Origin: Terriglobia bacterium
Lineage (GTDB): Bacteria > Acidobacteriota > Terriglobia > Terriglobales > Acidobacteriaceae
Direction of reading: 5' to 3'
NCBI GenBank assembly: GCA_020072815.1
Contig: JAIQGE010000001.1
Location: 372,001 to 436,000 of the forward strand
Length of the DNA: 64,000 bases
The position numbers were made by a program, and so were the translations under genes. Below the pieces are notes generated by a model that was not told where the DNA came from, ran no database searches, and was given only the letters and a program-made list of their open reading frames with translations. Below, one piece after another: positions 1 to 8,376 of this stretch (position 1 is the first letter of the stretch; every line of letters starts with the position of its first letter).

Positions 1-725
1 TGCTGCACGACTTGCGCGAGTTCACCACGGACAAGCATCGCACCGTGGATGACCGTCCCTTCGGCGGCGGGGAAGGCATGGTGCTCAAGCCGGAACCGCT
101 GTTCAAGTGCGTGGAATCGCTGGGCGTGGCGCCGCGGGAAGCGCGCATGGACCCCGAGTCGCGGGAAACGGTGATTTTGCTTTCGCCGCAAGGCCAGATG
201 TTCACGCAGGCGGTGGCGCAAGAGTTGGCGGGGTTGGAGCGGATCATCATGATTTGCGGCCGCTACGAAGGCGTGGATGAACGCGTTTCTGAAGCGCTGG
301 CTGACCGAGAGATCTCCGTCGGCGACTACGTGCTCAGCGGCGGCGAGCTGGGCGCAGCGGTGATCGTGGACGCAGTCACACGGCTGCTCCCCGGAGCCCT
401 GGGCAACGAGGCTTCTGCCCAGCAGGAAAGTTTTACGGCGACGCAGAAGTCCGCAAGCGAAGGCCCGGGACCGGAAATTACGGCGCCGGACAGCACATGC
501 GGTTCCGGCGGATTGCTCGACTATCCGCATTACACACGGCCGGCGGAGTTTCGCGGCATGGCGGTGCCGGACGTGCTCATGGGCGGCAACCATGACCAGA
601 TTCGCAAGTGGCGGCGGCGCAAAGCGCTGGAAAAAACGCTGAGCAACCGTCCGGACCTGCTGCGGGAAGAAGAACTGAGCGTGGAAGATTGTAAGATGCT
701 CCAGGAGTTGAAGAGAAGCAAATAG
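1..725 (+). CDS. trmD: tRNA (guanine-N1-)-methyltransferase TrmD, 5' end outside window
   Basis: Methylates G37 of tRNAs (m1G37), which prevents +1 frameshifting; a cytoplasmic SPOUT-family dimer using S-adenosylmethionine. Reading begins in frame at position 3, inside the conserved LHDLREF...DDRPFGGGEGMV region, so roughly the first 30-40 residues lie upstream of the window. Visible motifs: ICGRYEGVDERV and GDYVLSGGELGA, which build the trefoil-knot SAM pocket, and the C-terminal YTRPAEFRG / GGNHDQIRKWRRRKAL tRNA-binding domain. Odd: about 25 residues (nt 435-509) lie between the ESF and GLLDYPHYTRP motifs, where the family normally has only a few; the reading frame is intact. It is followed by rplS and rnhB, the order common in many bacteria, which supports the call. 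Confidence 0.96.
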   Translation, partial: LHDLREFTTDKHRTVDDRPFGGGEGMVLKPEPLFKCVESLGVAPREARMDPESRETVILLSPQGQMFTQAVAQELAGLERIIMICGRYEGVDERVSEALADREISVGDYVLSGGELGAAVIVDAVTRLLPGALGNEASAQQESFTATQKSASEGPGPEITAPDSTCGSGGLLDYPHYTRPAEFRGMAVPDVLMGGNHDQIRKWRRRKALEKTLSNRPDLLREEELSVEDCKMLQELKRSK

Positions 726-847
726 CAATTGGCAACTAGCAATTGGCTCACCTAAAGGAGCCCAACAAAAACTGGAAGAGCACGCTGATCGCGTTCCCAG
801 CTTTAGCTGAACTAATTGCTAAGTGCTAATTGCTAAGTGCTGAGCGG
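723..847. repeat. Two heptad-periodic intergenic repeat arrays
   Basis: Between trmD and rplS. At 723-750 the sequence runs in 7-nt steps (TAGCAAT, TGGCAAC, TAGCAAT, TGGCTCA), with the trmD stop codon inside the first unit; at 813-847 it runs TAATTGC, TAAGTGC, TAATTGC, TAAGTGC, TGAGCGG. Similar heptads occur in other gaps of this window (22.7 kb, 28.0 kb, 50.1 kb, 50.6 kb, 53.5 kb, 56.5 kb). Function unknown; the second array reads roughly as the reverse complement of the first, so the two could pair. Confidence 0.7.
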
Positions 848-906
848 TAAAGCTAGCGGATCGAATGCTGCTATCGCGCACAAAGAATTTGAGAGGAAAA
901 GAAATC

Positions 907-1293
907 ATGTCCCAACATCCCATCATGGCCAAACTCGCTGCCAAGCTGCAGCGCACCGACCTTCCTGAAATCAAAGCGGGTGACACCGTCCGCGTGCAAG
1001 TGAAGATCAAGGAAGGCGACAAAGAGCGTGTACAGGCCTTTGAAGGCACGGTGATTTCCCGGACCAACGGCCCCACCGGCAGCTTCACCGTCCGCAAAAT
1101 GAGTTTTGGCACCGGCGTGGAACGCATTTTCCCCTTCAACTCCAAGGTGATTGACAAGGTTGAAGTGGTGCGCTCCAACCAGGTGCGCCGCGCCCGGCTG
1201 TTCTACCTGCGCGGACTCCGCGGCAAGGCGGCCCGCCTGCGCGAAGTGGATACGCGCACGCAGGTTGCAGCGCCAGTGGCCACAGAAGGCTAA
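907..1293 (+). CDS. rplS: 50S ribosomal protein L19
   Basis: Structural protein at the 30S/50S interface of the ribosome. The ATG at 907 is chosen over an upstream in-frame start at 865 because GAGAGG (891-896) sits 10 nt before it and the encoded [13 protein letters not shown] start fits the family. The 128 residues carry the L19 signature: [43 protein letters not shown] and the basic [18 protein letters not shown] tail. A short Ala/Thr-rich extension follows the core. It lies between trmD and rnhB, the usual neighbourhood. Confidence 0.97.
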   Translation: MSQHPIMAKLAAKLQRTDLPEIKAGDTVRVQVKIKEGDKERVQAFEGTVISRTNGPTGSFTVRKMSFGTGVERIFPFNSKVIDKVEVVRSNQVRRARLFYLRGLRGKAARLREVDTRTQVAAPVATEG

Positions 1294-1425
1294 CGCTAGA
1301 TTTCAGCCGCGAGTTCGCGCGAAGGAGCGTCTTATCGCCGCCCGGACCTATTCTGGTTCGGTTCGCTGATGTTTTCTTCGCATGGACTCGCGGATGCTTT
1401 TCAACTGCGCTATCCTTAGTGGCGC

Positions 1426-2211
1426 ATGTCTGCCGCATCCACGCCGGTCCGCAAGCGACGCAAGAAGACTCCCGTCCCCATCAATCCTGAAACCGGCCTG
1501 CCCTATTCCCAGGGCACCATGAAGATGCGCCTGCTCAAACGGCTCAAGTGCACGCAGAAATTTGAAAAGCTGGCGTGGATGTCCGGTGCTGAGCTGGTGG
1601 CCGGCGTTGATGAAGTCGGCCGCGGATCATGGTTTGGGCCCGTCGTCGCCGCAGCGGTGATCCTTGAGCCTAACTATCGCATCAAAGGCCTGCGCGACTC
1701 CAAGCTCCTGGACCAGGCCACCCGCGAGAAACTCGCCGAGCGAATCAAAGACCACGCCATCGCCTGGGCCGTGGCCGCCGTGGACGTTGCGCGCATAGAC
1801 CAGCTCAACATCTATCACGCGTCTTTACTTGCGATGCGCAACGCCGTCGCTCAGCTTACGCCCGCAGCCGACCACTTGCTGATTGACGCCGTCAAGCTCG
1901 ACTACGACTGCCCGCAGACCAACATCATCCACGGCGACGCGCTCTCCATTTCGATTGCCGCCGCATCCATCGTCGCCAAAGTACATCGCGACGAGATGAT
2001 TCGCCGCTGGGACCCGGTCTATCCTCAGTACGATCTGGCGTCGAACAAGGGCTACCGTTCGCCCAAACATGAAGCCGCTCTCAAAGAACACGGCCCCACG
2101 CCGCTGCACCGGCTGTCATTCGCGCCGGTGTGGATGTGTGGGGTGGTTCAGGAGAAATTTGATTTTGCGCCAGCGGAAGAACTTGCCGCGCACGAAACCC
2201 AAAATCTTTGA
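1426..2211 (+). CDS. rnhB: Ribonuclease HII
   Basis: Cleaves the RNA strand of RNA/DNA hybrids and starts removal of single ribonucleotides from DNA. GVDEVGRGSWFGPVVAAAV supplies the first catalytic Asp-Glu pair; LLIDAVKLDYD and HGDALSISIAAASIVAKVHRD supply the remaining acidic residues; YPQYDLASNKGY and the late H..GPTPLHRLSF motif are typical. About 57 residues, rich in Lys/Arg at the start, precede the core, longer than in E. coli RnhB; they may be a real extension or the true start may be a later Met (residue 32 or 34). The stop codon lies inside the left arm of an inverted repeat shared with the convergent M20 gene. Confidence 0.95.
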   Translation: MSAASTPVRKRRKKTPVPINPETGLPYSQGTMKMRLLKRLKCTQKFEKLAWMSGAELVAGVDEVGRGSWFGPVVAAAVILEPNYRIKGLRDSKLLDQATREKLAERIKDHAIAWAVAAVDVARIDQLNIYHASLLAMRNAVAQLTPAADHLLIDAVKLDYDCPQTNIIHGDALSISIAAASIVAKVHRDEMIRRWDPVYPQYDLASNKGYRSPKHEAALKEHGPTPLHRLSFAPVWMCGVVQEKFDFAPAEELAAHETQNL

Positions 2212-2421
2212 AACACGGAGGAACAGAGGAAACGGAGGACTAATAGGCGCGTACAACTGAAGCTTCGCTTTCTTAGGTGGAATAATCAACCTCAAAGGGC
2301 ACGAGAGAATCATTGCTCAGAAGAAGGCGCCTTCCCATCTTGTTCTTCTCCGCGCCGAAGCGTCACCGGTGAATCTTGCCCTCCCAATCCTCTGCTTCCT
2401 CTTTTCCTCCGTGTTTCAAGG
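2207..2421. repeat. Inverted repeat of AACACGGAGG-type units between convergent genes
   Basis: The left arm (2207-2240) runs TTTGAAACACGGAGGAACAG and on through two more GAGG units; the right arm (2388-2421) is nearly its reverse complement, ending CCTCCGTGTTTCAAGG. The arms flank the gap between rnhB (+) and the M20 gene (-), so transcripts from either side could fold into a long hairpin. It may act as a bidirectional terminator or as an mRNA 3' end stabiliser; there is no clear U-tract. Related units occur near 27.94 kb and 63.0 kb. Confidence 0.65.
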
Positions 2422-2439
2422 TTTTGGTTTGCAGCTTTT

Positions 2440-3828
2440 CTAGTTTCCGGCGCCTTTCCCCTCCGTAAGCTTCACCACATCCGCCGCGCTGCCTTTCAGC
2501 AGATCGCGCAGGATGGTCACTTCCGCGGCAATGCCCGTCCGCAGCGCGGGCTCAGCCACGGGAGCGAACAGCGGCGAGTGGTTCGACGGCAATTCTTTGT
2601 GGCTGGCTTTGGCCGCAGCCAGCTTCTGCGGATCGGCCACGCCCAGCGTGAAATAAAACGACGGAATGCCCTGCTCCACGTACGCCGCCCAATCTTCTGA
2701 CGTCATCAGCGGGTCTTCTTTCACGATGTTGTTCTTGCCGACCACAGACTCCAGCACGGCCGCCAGATGCTGCGTGAGCGCGGTATCGTTGTAGACGGCG
2801 GAAGTGGATTCGTACTTCTCGATCAGCGGCATCTTCTCCGCGCCGCTGGCCATGGCTTCGGCTTTGGCAATGCGTTCAATAGACGCCAGCAGGTGCGCGC
2901 GCACTTCCGGCTTGTAAGAACGCACGGTCAAACCCATCTGCGCTTCATTGGGGATGATGTTGTTCTTGGTGCCGGCTTGTATGTAGCCCACGGTGACCAC
3001 CGCTGCGTCGCCGGGATGGATCTCGCGCGCGATGATGGACTGCAGCCGCACCGCGATGCTGGCCGCAATCAGCACCGGATCAATCGTTGACTCCGGACGC
3101 GCGCCGTGCCCGCCTTTGCCGTACACCGTAATGCGCAGCGAATCAGCAGCGGCCTTGGCGTAACCGGGCGTGATCCCCACCTGGCCCACGGCAATGCCGT
3201 TTTCGTCGTGCAGGGCCACGCCAATGTCCGGCCGCGGAAACTTCGTAAACAGTCCGTCGGAGATCATCTTGCTGGCGCCGGTAATGGTCTCTTCCGCCGG
3301 CTGGCCGACCAGCATCAGCGTGCCGTGCCACGTGCCTTCATTCGCGGGACCCTTGGCGCTCTTGGCCATGATCATGGCCGTGCCGTAAAGCGACGCCATG
3401 TGCACGTCATGCCCGCAGGCATGCATCACCCCCACCTCGCGGCCGCTATCGTCCTTGGCGCGGACCGGGCTGGCGTACGCCAGCCCGGTCTCTTCCGTCA
3501 CCGGCAGCGCGTCCAGTTCGGTGCGCAGCATCACCACCGGCCCCGGGCCGTTCTTCATGATGGCCACCACGCCCGTGCCCCCCACGTGTTCGGTGACTTC
3601 ATAACCCAGCGCGCGCAGCTTGTCCGCCATGACCTGCGCCGTCCAGGTCTCGTGTCCAGACAGCTCAGGATGCTGGTGCAGGTTCAGATACAAGGCGTGG
3701 GCGTCCGGGACGACGGCGTCCACTTGCTGCTTCAGGGAATCGTTTTGGGCAAGCGCAGTAACTGCCGCAAGAAGCACGAACATCGCCATTCTTTTAATAG
3801 CAAATCGAATACCAAGAAAGGTAGCCAT
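2440..3828 (-). CDS. Exported M20 amidohydrolase (hippurate/N-acyl amino acid hydrolase type)
   Basis: Predicted zinc-dependent hydrolase that removes acyl groups from N-acyl amino acids or similar amides; the exact substrate cannot be read. The ATG at 3828 is preferred because it opens directly into a signal peptide (FAIKRMAMFVLLAAVTALAQ); a longer start at 3864 is possible. Core motifs: YLNLHQHPELSGHE near the N terminus, MLRTELDALPVTEET, HACGHDVHMA (metal ligands), GQPAEE (catalytic/metal acidic residues), GGHGARPESTIDPV of the dimerisation domain, and a late NHSPLF. The signal peptide suggests a periplasmic enzyme, unlike the cytoplasmic relatives. Transcribed towards rnhB. Confidence 0.9.
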   Translation of the reverse strand: MATFLGIRFAIKRMAMFVLLAAVTALAQNDSLKQQVDAVVPDAHALYLNLHQHPELSGHETWTAQVMADKLRALGYEVTEHVGGTGVVAIMKNGPGPVVMLRTELDALPVTEETGLAYASPVRAKDDSGREVGVMHACGHDVHMASLYGTAMIMAKSAKGPANEGTWHGTLMLVGQPAEETITGASKMISDGLFTKFPRPDIGVALHDENGIAVGQVGITPGYAKAAADSLRITVYGKGGHGARPESTIDPVLIAASIAVRLQSIIAREIHPGDAAVVTVGYIQAGTKNNIIPNEAQMGLTVRSYKPEVRAHLLASIERIAKAEAMASGAEKMPLIEKYESTSAVYNDTALTQHLAAVLESVVGKNNIVKEDPLMTSEDWAAYVEQGIPSFYFTLGVADPQKLAAAKASHKELPSNHSPLFAPVAEPALRTGIAAEVTILRDLLKGSAADVVKLTEGKGAGN

Positions 3829-4280
3829 GCCGGGAATGATAGTCGCCGGAACAGTGCTCGACAAGACTACCGGAGGAAAAACTTTACCGCTGATTTCGCT
3901 GATTAACGCCGATAGCCCAAAAAAACCTGAAGTCCCACCGTGACCTTTTGCCCCGACCGGCGGTTTAGATGAATAGAGAAGTCAGCATGGGGGCTTAGGG
4001 ACCACAATTTTTGGGGAGCACAACTTGAGCGTTGTTGCCAACATTGCCTACGAGCGGCTCCTGATTGAAGCGGCGCAGAACGGTCCCAGCCGTTGCGCGG
4101 AGCCGCTCCTGATCCTTAACGATTGATTCTTTCTAAATAGCACAAATTTTTGAAACCGCCGGATTGTGGCCCGGCATGCAAGAATTCATGTAGGTCAGCA
4201 ACTCTTAGTGGATGCCCGCTAGATCAAATATCACCCCAAAATAAATACTAGGGGTTGCAAGCTAGGGCAGCACTCTGAGG
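3829..4280. other. Non-coding gap with a nested stem-loop
   Basis: No convincing ORF on either strand. Near 3887-3920 there is a degenerate ctgatttcgctgattaacgc stretch similar to intergenic repeats at 27.90 kb and 62.04 kb. The clearest structure is the nested hairpin listed separately at 4052-4108. The remainder shows nothing recognisable. Confidence 0.6.
4052..4108. other. Nested palindromic stem-loop
   Basis: GAGCGGCTCC (4052-4061) pairs perfectly with GGAGCCGCTC (4099-4108). Inside, GCGC (4073-4076) and AACGG (4079-4083) pair with CCGTT (4090-4094) and GCGC (4095-4098) around a six-base TCCCAG loop. It sits about 170 nt beyond the end of the minus-strand operon and is not followed by a T-tract, so a simple terminator is not clear. 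It could be an RNA structure or a repeat-element hairpin. Confidence 0.6.
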
Positions 4281-5339
4281 TCAGAAGATGTCTGCCTTGC
4301 TCGAATGCTGGCTCCAGATTTCCTCAAAAAGCTGCGTGACATCCGACAATCCGAGCTGGCTGCGCTGGTCCGGCCCCACCGAGTTCACTTCATACATGTC
4401 CACGCCTTGTCCGTGATAATCCCATCCCTGGCCCCGTTCCACTTCATGAACGTCATACACGCCAATGACGCCTATTTTCCGGTTGACGATGACCGCTTTG
4501 AACAGGGGCTCGAACTGGTACCACCTCACCTCAAGCTCCAACTGGTCCTGGGGTATGAAATTAAACGCCTTGGAAAACTCGGTCTGCCAACGCGACAGGT
4601 ACTGGCCGAATCTGCCCCTGAGGCCATGACGATACACTTCGTCCGCCTCGCGGCTCGAAAGACACGGGATCCGCCATCCGCAGTTAAGGTCCCGGGTGAG
4701 CAGCCTGAAGACGATGCGTTGTGGCGCCGGCACGCCTTTTTTGGCATTGCCCTTGATGCGATTGGCCACGTCGATGAGCCCGTCGAGCAGCGTCTCCGAC
4801 GAATAAGCGAGTATCTGCACTTCGATTTCCGGCCCGCGCTCCGCGGCGATCCACTCAACCACGGCCTGGGTGCCCAGACGGCCATGATTTGGCAGGCCCG
4901 TTACGCTGCGGATAAATGCTTCCACTACCATTTTGCGCTCAAATCGCCGATGGTCAAGCTCGGCGCGGCGGGCCTCAAAGAGCCAAGCCTGCTCCACGGA
5001 GGCGTCCGGGCGACCCGCTTCTTCGAGCTTCTGTACAGCTTTGTCAAATGACTTATCGGCTTCTTCCAGACGCGAGACCACCATCTCAAAAATGAAGTAA
5101 ATGTAGGGGACAAGAAGCGTCACCGGCAGAAGAAGAGGGGATTCTTGTGTAAACCGTTTAAAGAACTCGAATACGTGGGGGGAGAATGTGAGCAGGCAGC
5201 CGAGGACAAAAAGTATGACCGTATAGACACGTATGTAGACGGTCTTGGCCCTATGGCTAAACGCGTTCTTCATCAGCCGATGGAAGCGGGGATGGCTCCC
5301 CGTGTCTTCCGTGTCTTTGGTGGTGGCCGTCTCTGTCAT
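4281..5339 (-). CDS. Two-TM protein with uncharacterised cytoplasmic C-terminal domain
   Basis: Not recognised. The 352 residues show a short polar N terminus, two hydrophobic segments (about residues 35-55 and 69-91), a charged, probably helical stretch (about 92-150), then an alpha/beta domain of about 190 residues. In the latter, VQILAYSSETLLDGLIDV, IVFRLLTRD, LEVRWYQFEPLFKAVIVNRK and IGVIGVYDV alternate like strands and helices of a phospholipase-D-like fold, but no HKD motif is present, so this is only a guess. Its ATG overlaps the PfkB stop (ATGA, 5336-5339), so it is the last gene of the kdsA-transketolase-PfkB operon and presumably works with it, perhaps as a membrane-bound sensor or effector. 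Confidence 0.75.
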   Translation of the reverse strand: MTETATTKDTEDTGSHPRFHRLMKNAFSHRAKTVYIRVYTVILFVLGCLLTFSPHVFEFFKRFTQESPLLLPVTLLVPYIYFIFEMVVSRLEEADKSFDKAVQKLEEAGRPDASVEQAWLFEARRAELDHRRFERKMVVEAFIRSVTGLPNHGRLGTQAVVEWIAAERGPEIEVQILAYSSETLLDGLIDVANRIKGNAKKGVPAPQRIVFRLLTRDLNCGWRIPCLSSREADEVYRHGLRGRFGQYLSRWQTEFSKAFNFIPQDQLELEVRWYQFEPLFKAVIVNRKIGVIGVYDVHEVERGQGWDYHGQGVDMYEVNSVGPDQRSQLGLSDVTQLFEEIWSQHSSKADIF

Positions 5340-6292
5340 TGTTGGTCTCCTTTCGCCAACAGTTCCAAGACATCTTCAACTCTGGGGAAAAAATCGCCGA
5401 AATGGTCGCATTTCAGGGCCGCGACGCCTGAAGCAAACCTTGCGCTTTTCAGCATCGGCCATCCCTTCAGGAGGCCATAGATCAGGCCGCCAGCGAACGC
5501 ATCACCCGCGCCGTTCGTGTCCACCGGGCGCACAGAGCACGCAGGCACGCCGTATAACTCATCACCTTCCAGCACCCAAGCGCCCTTTTTCCCGCCAGTC
5601 AATACGACGGACCGGAGTCCATGTTCATCGCGAAGCTTTCTGGCCCTGCCGGCCAGATCTCCCGTGGCGGCCTCTTTCAGTGTGGTCAGGGAGACGACCA
5701 GTACGTCCGTGTATTGCAGCAGGGACTCGAGGTTCGGTTTCCAGCCGCCGGCGTCCAACACGACAGTCTTGCCCAGTCCGCGCATACGCCGGGCGACGGG
5801 GACAGCGGCTTGCAGCTCGCGCCCGTCGAGATGAAGAATTTGGCAATGTTCGGCCACCATGAGCAGGTCCGGCAGATTGCCGAGACCCGGGAGCGAACCT
5901 GGCACGTATACAATCGTCCGGCTCGCATTCTGGGAGCTGACCCACACTTGGGAATGCCGTGTGTGACCGCCGCTGATCACTTGAATGCGGTCTGTTAGAA
6001 CACCCCGCCGGTGCAGCGCCTGGCGGCAGCGAAGACCAGACTCGTCGTTTCCCACCACGGCGCTGATCGCGGTGGTGAAGCCAAGATGAGAAATAACCGA
6101 GAGCGCCCGCGCGACAGGTCCGCCCACCTGGTCAAGCGCCCGTAACGCCTCTGCCTTGGTGTTCTCCACCGGATAAGCAGGAACCTGCAGGATCGAGTCG
6201 TGCAATACCCATCCGATGCCAAAGACGGCGCAGGGAGCGTCCGTCTTTTTCGGGTTCACTGTCTCTGCAGCAGCCAAGTCACTTCTCTCCAC
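5336..6292 (-). CDS. PfkB-family carbohydrate kinase
   Basis: ATP-dependent kinase of the ribokinase/PfkB fold (318 aa), expected to phosphorylate a sugar or sugar phosphate. The N-terminal GGPVARALSVISHLGF resembles the PfkB substrate-binding GG region; near the C terminus DTNGAGDAFAGGLIYGL is PfkB signature 2 with the catalytic Asp and anion hole; VVLTGGKKGAWVLEGDE matches the nucleotide-binding part. It follows the transketolase C gene after a 206-nt gap on the same strand and overlaps the next gene by 4 nt. Substrate is unknown; with KdsA and transketolase alongside, a pentose or related sugar is a reasonable inference. Confidence 0.9.
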   Translation of the reverse strand: MERSDLAAAETVNPKKTDAPCAVFGIGWVLHDSILQVPAYPVENTKAEALRALDQVGGPVARALSVISHLGFTTAISAVVGNDESGLRCRQALHRRGVLTDRIQVISGGHTRHSQVWVSSQNASRTIVYVPGSLPGLGNLPDLLMVAEHCQILHLDGRELQAAVPVARRMRGLGKTVVLDAGGWKPNLESLLQYTDVLVVSLTTLKEAATGDLAGRARKLRDEHGLRSVVLTGGKKGAWVLEGDELYGVPACSVRPVDTNGAGDAFAGGLIYGLLKGWPMLKSARFASGVAALKCDHFGDFFPRVEDVLELLAKGDQQ

Positions 6293-6498
6293 ATATCAAG
6301 CTGCGACCACGCGAATGACCACTCCCGGATTCATCGGTGACAAAGAAGAGACCGGAAAAATCAACCGCACCAAGGAGCGCAGGCACCTGTAAATCTTGCT
6401 TGTTGACCGCGCCTGTCAGGTTGCGGGAGTTCTTCGCAGGCGGCGCTCTCTCCGGATTTCTGCGGAGATCCGCAAGGGCACTGGCCCTCGCCACTGAA

Positions 6499-7467
6499 TC
6501 AGCTTCGTTTGCGGCGCAAAACTGCCTCGATGGCGTCGCGAACCGCGCGTTCTCCGATCCCCGCATGCTCCAGTAACTCATAGTATGGTCCGCTGGCGGC
6601 GTACCCTTGGAGGCCGACTCGTTGCAGCGGAGTAGGACGGCGCTCACTAAGCAATTCCGCAACCGCAGAACCCAGTCCACCATTCACGTAGTGGTCCTCA
6701 ACTGTGACAACGGCGCCTGTCCGTGCAGCAGATTCCAGCAGGACCTCCTCGTCCAAAGGCTTCACGGTGTGGCTGTCAATCAGTTCAATGGAAACATCCT
6801 TCGACCAAACATCCATCCAGCGCTGACAATAACCCACATGAGGGCCACAGGTCACCAGCGTAATGTCAGAGCCTTTCCGCAGCACGTTGGCTTTTCCAAT
6901 ACTGAAAGGCGGGTTCTTCTCGTAAAAGACCGCGGTGGGTTCTCGATACAGCCTGAGGTACACGGGATTCGGGTAGTCAACCGAGGCCTGGAGCGCCGAG
7001 GGGATCTGATTGGCGTCTGCCACAACCACCACCGCGAAGGGAGGCGTTGACCTGAAGAAAGCAACATCTTCGATGGCGTGAGCAGAAGGCCCGTCTTTAC
7101 CATTGGAGATGCCGCCATGCGAACCGACAACATTCACTTTGAGCTTATTGTGGCCGATGGACTGCCGGACGTGGTCCATCGCCCGGCCAAGAAACGCCCC
7201 GAATGTGACGGCATAAGGGATGTATCCGGCCATGGCGAGCCCCGCGCTCATGCCGATCATGTTCGTCTCAGCAACCCCGCAGTTGAAATACCGGGACGGG
7301 TTTTGCTCACCGAAACGGGCGAGATTTACGCTGCCTCCAAGGTCCGCCGTAACGGCCACCAATCGTTTGTCGGTCTCAGCAAGCGCCTCAAATGCCGGTC
7401 CGAAAGCCTGCCGGATCGCGACCAAATTCCCGGCTTTCAGATCAATAGCTGACGCGGGAGTAATCAT
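6499..7467 (-). CDS. Transketolase, C-terminal subunit
   Basis: Second half of a split thiamine-diphosphate transketolase (322 aa): the pyrimidine-binding domain followed by the transketolase C domain. Visible: NCGVAETNMIGMSAGLAMAG (contains the catalytic Glu that activates ThDP), PYAVTFGAFLGRAMDHVRQS, SHGGISNGKDGPSAHAIED, then IELIDSHTVKPLDEEVL and VVTVEDHYVNGGLGSAVAE of the C domain. Its start overlaps the stop of the N-terminal subunit gene (ATGA, 7464-7467), showing translational coupling. Transfers two-carbon ketol units between sugar phosphates. Confidence 0.94.
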   Translation of the reverse strand: MITPASAIDLKAGNLVAIRQAFGPAFEALAETDKRLVAVTADLGGSVNLARFGEQNPSRYFNCGVAETNMIGMSAGLAMAGYIPYAVTFGAFLGRAMDHVRQSIGHNKLKVNVVGSHGGISNGKDGPSAHAIEDVAFFRSTPPFAVVVVADANQIPSALQASVDYPNPVYLRLYREPTAVFYEKNPPFSIGKANVLRKGSDITLVTCGPHVGYCQRWMDVWSKDVSIELIDSHTVKPLDEEVLLESAARTGAVVTVEDHYVNGGLGSAVAELLSERRPTPLQRVGLQGYAASGPYYELLEHAGIGERAVRDAIEAVLRRKRS

Positions 7468-8357
7468 GATTGCTTGGCCTCCTCTTGAGTTACGGGTTGA
7501 TACCCAGGCATCCAGCTTTCGTCGGGCTCATTGCTTACGGGCTCTTTTAAATCCGACATAGCTTTTAGAAACAGCGGGTTTGTCAGCACTCCGTGGTGCC
7601 AATGGTAGTCGCCGCGCATGAACGAGATCGGGAAGCCGGTTTCAGTATGGGAAATGAGCACCGCGGGACCTTTGGCTTCCATCGCCCATTTCATTCCGTC
7701 CATAACTTCAGCCATGTTATTGCCCTGAATGTCTCGTGCAACCCAGTGCGAGGCCCGGTACTTGTCTGCAATGGGATCAAGAGTCGGCATCACGACGGAA
7801 GTGGGCCCATTGATTTGGTTACCGTTCTTGTCAACAACCGCGATCAGGTTGTCGAGACCCCACTTTGATGCCGACATGACAGCCTCCCACACGGAGCCCT
7901 CCTCCTGCTCGCCGTCGCTCATCAATACAACGACCCGGCTTGCTTCCGAGCGCAGCTTCGCGGCCAGCGCCAGTCCGACGCCGACGCTTAAACCTTGTCC
8001 CAGGGAGCCAGAAGAGCACTCGATACCGGGGAACGTGTGGCGTTTGGCATGGCCTTCCAAGCCGGTACCGTATTGGCGCAGACCCGAAAGCTTGGCCACC
8101 GGGGAATAGCCAGCGTGCGAAAGACAAGAATAGAGTCCGGGCACGGCGTGTCCCACGGACAGGATCACGCGGTCACGGTCCTTCCAATCCGGGTCTGCAG
8201 GATTGTGACGGACAAAGCCTCCAAAGTAGAGCGCAACCATCACGTCCATCAATGAGAGAGAGCTGCCGGGATGCCCCGATTGAGCGCATCGCAATTCCTT
8301 GAGGGTGTCAACCCGGCACTGCCTGGCGATCGCTTCCAACTCGCTGATTGTTTTCAT
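7464..8357 (-). CDS. Transketolase, N-terminal subunit
   Basis: First half of the split transketolase, holding the diphosphate-binding site of ThDP. The ATG at 8357 is favoured (MKTISELEAIARQCR, GAAAG upstream) over a start at 8408 that would run back into kdsA. Motifs: AQSGHPGSSLSLMDVMVALYF, VGHAVPGLYSCLSHAGY, SGSLGQGLSVGVGLALAAK and the ThDP/Mg motif SDGEQEEGSVWEA...DKNGNQ, a variant of the usual GDGE...N. It starts 19 nt after the kdsA stop and overlaps the C-subunit gene by 4 nt. Its specificity may differ from the housekeeping enzyme, since such split forms often serve dedicated sugar pathways. Confidence 0.93.
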   Translation of the reverse strand: MKTISELEAIARQCRVDTLKELRCAQSGHPGSSLSLMDVMVALYFGGFVRHNPADPDWKDRDRVILSVGHAVPGLYSCLSHAGYSPVAKLSGLRQYGTGLEGHAKRHTFPGIECSSGSLGQGLSVGVGLALAAKLRSEASRVVVLMSDGEQEEGSVWEAVMSASKWGLDNLIAVVDKNGNQINGPTSVVMPTLDPIADKYRASHWVARDIQGNNMAEVMDGMKWAMEAKGPAVLISHTETGFPISFMRGDYHWHHGVLTNPLFLKAMSDLKEPVSNEPDESWMPGYQPVTQEEAKQS

Positions 8358-8376
8358 AATAATCTTTCGCAACCTT

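Noticed and set aside
723-847. CRISPR array
   Set aside because: The repeated units are 7 nt, degenerate and without spacers of uniform length; no cas genes are present anywhere in the window.
3106-3906. 266-aa plus-strand ORF opposite the M20 hydrolase
   Set aside because: Antisense shadow; the minus-strand gene has all M20 motifs.
6279-6581. About 100-aa minus-strand ORF spanning the gap between transketolase C and PfkB
   Set aside because: It overlaps the 3' end of the transketolase gene in another frame, has no ribosome binding site or motif, and ends inside the PfkB start. The 206-nt gap is left as non-coding.
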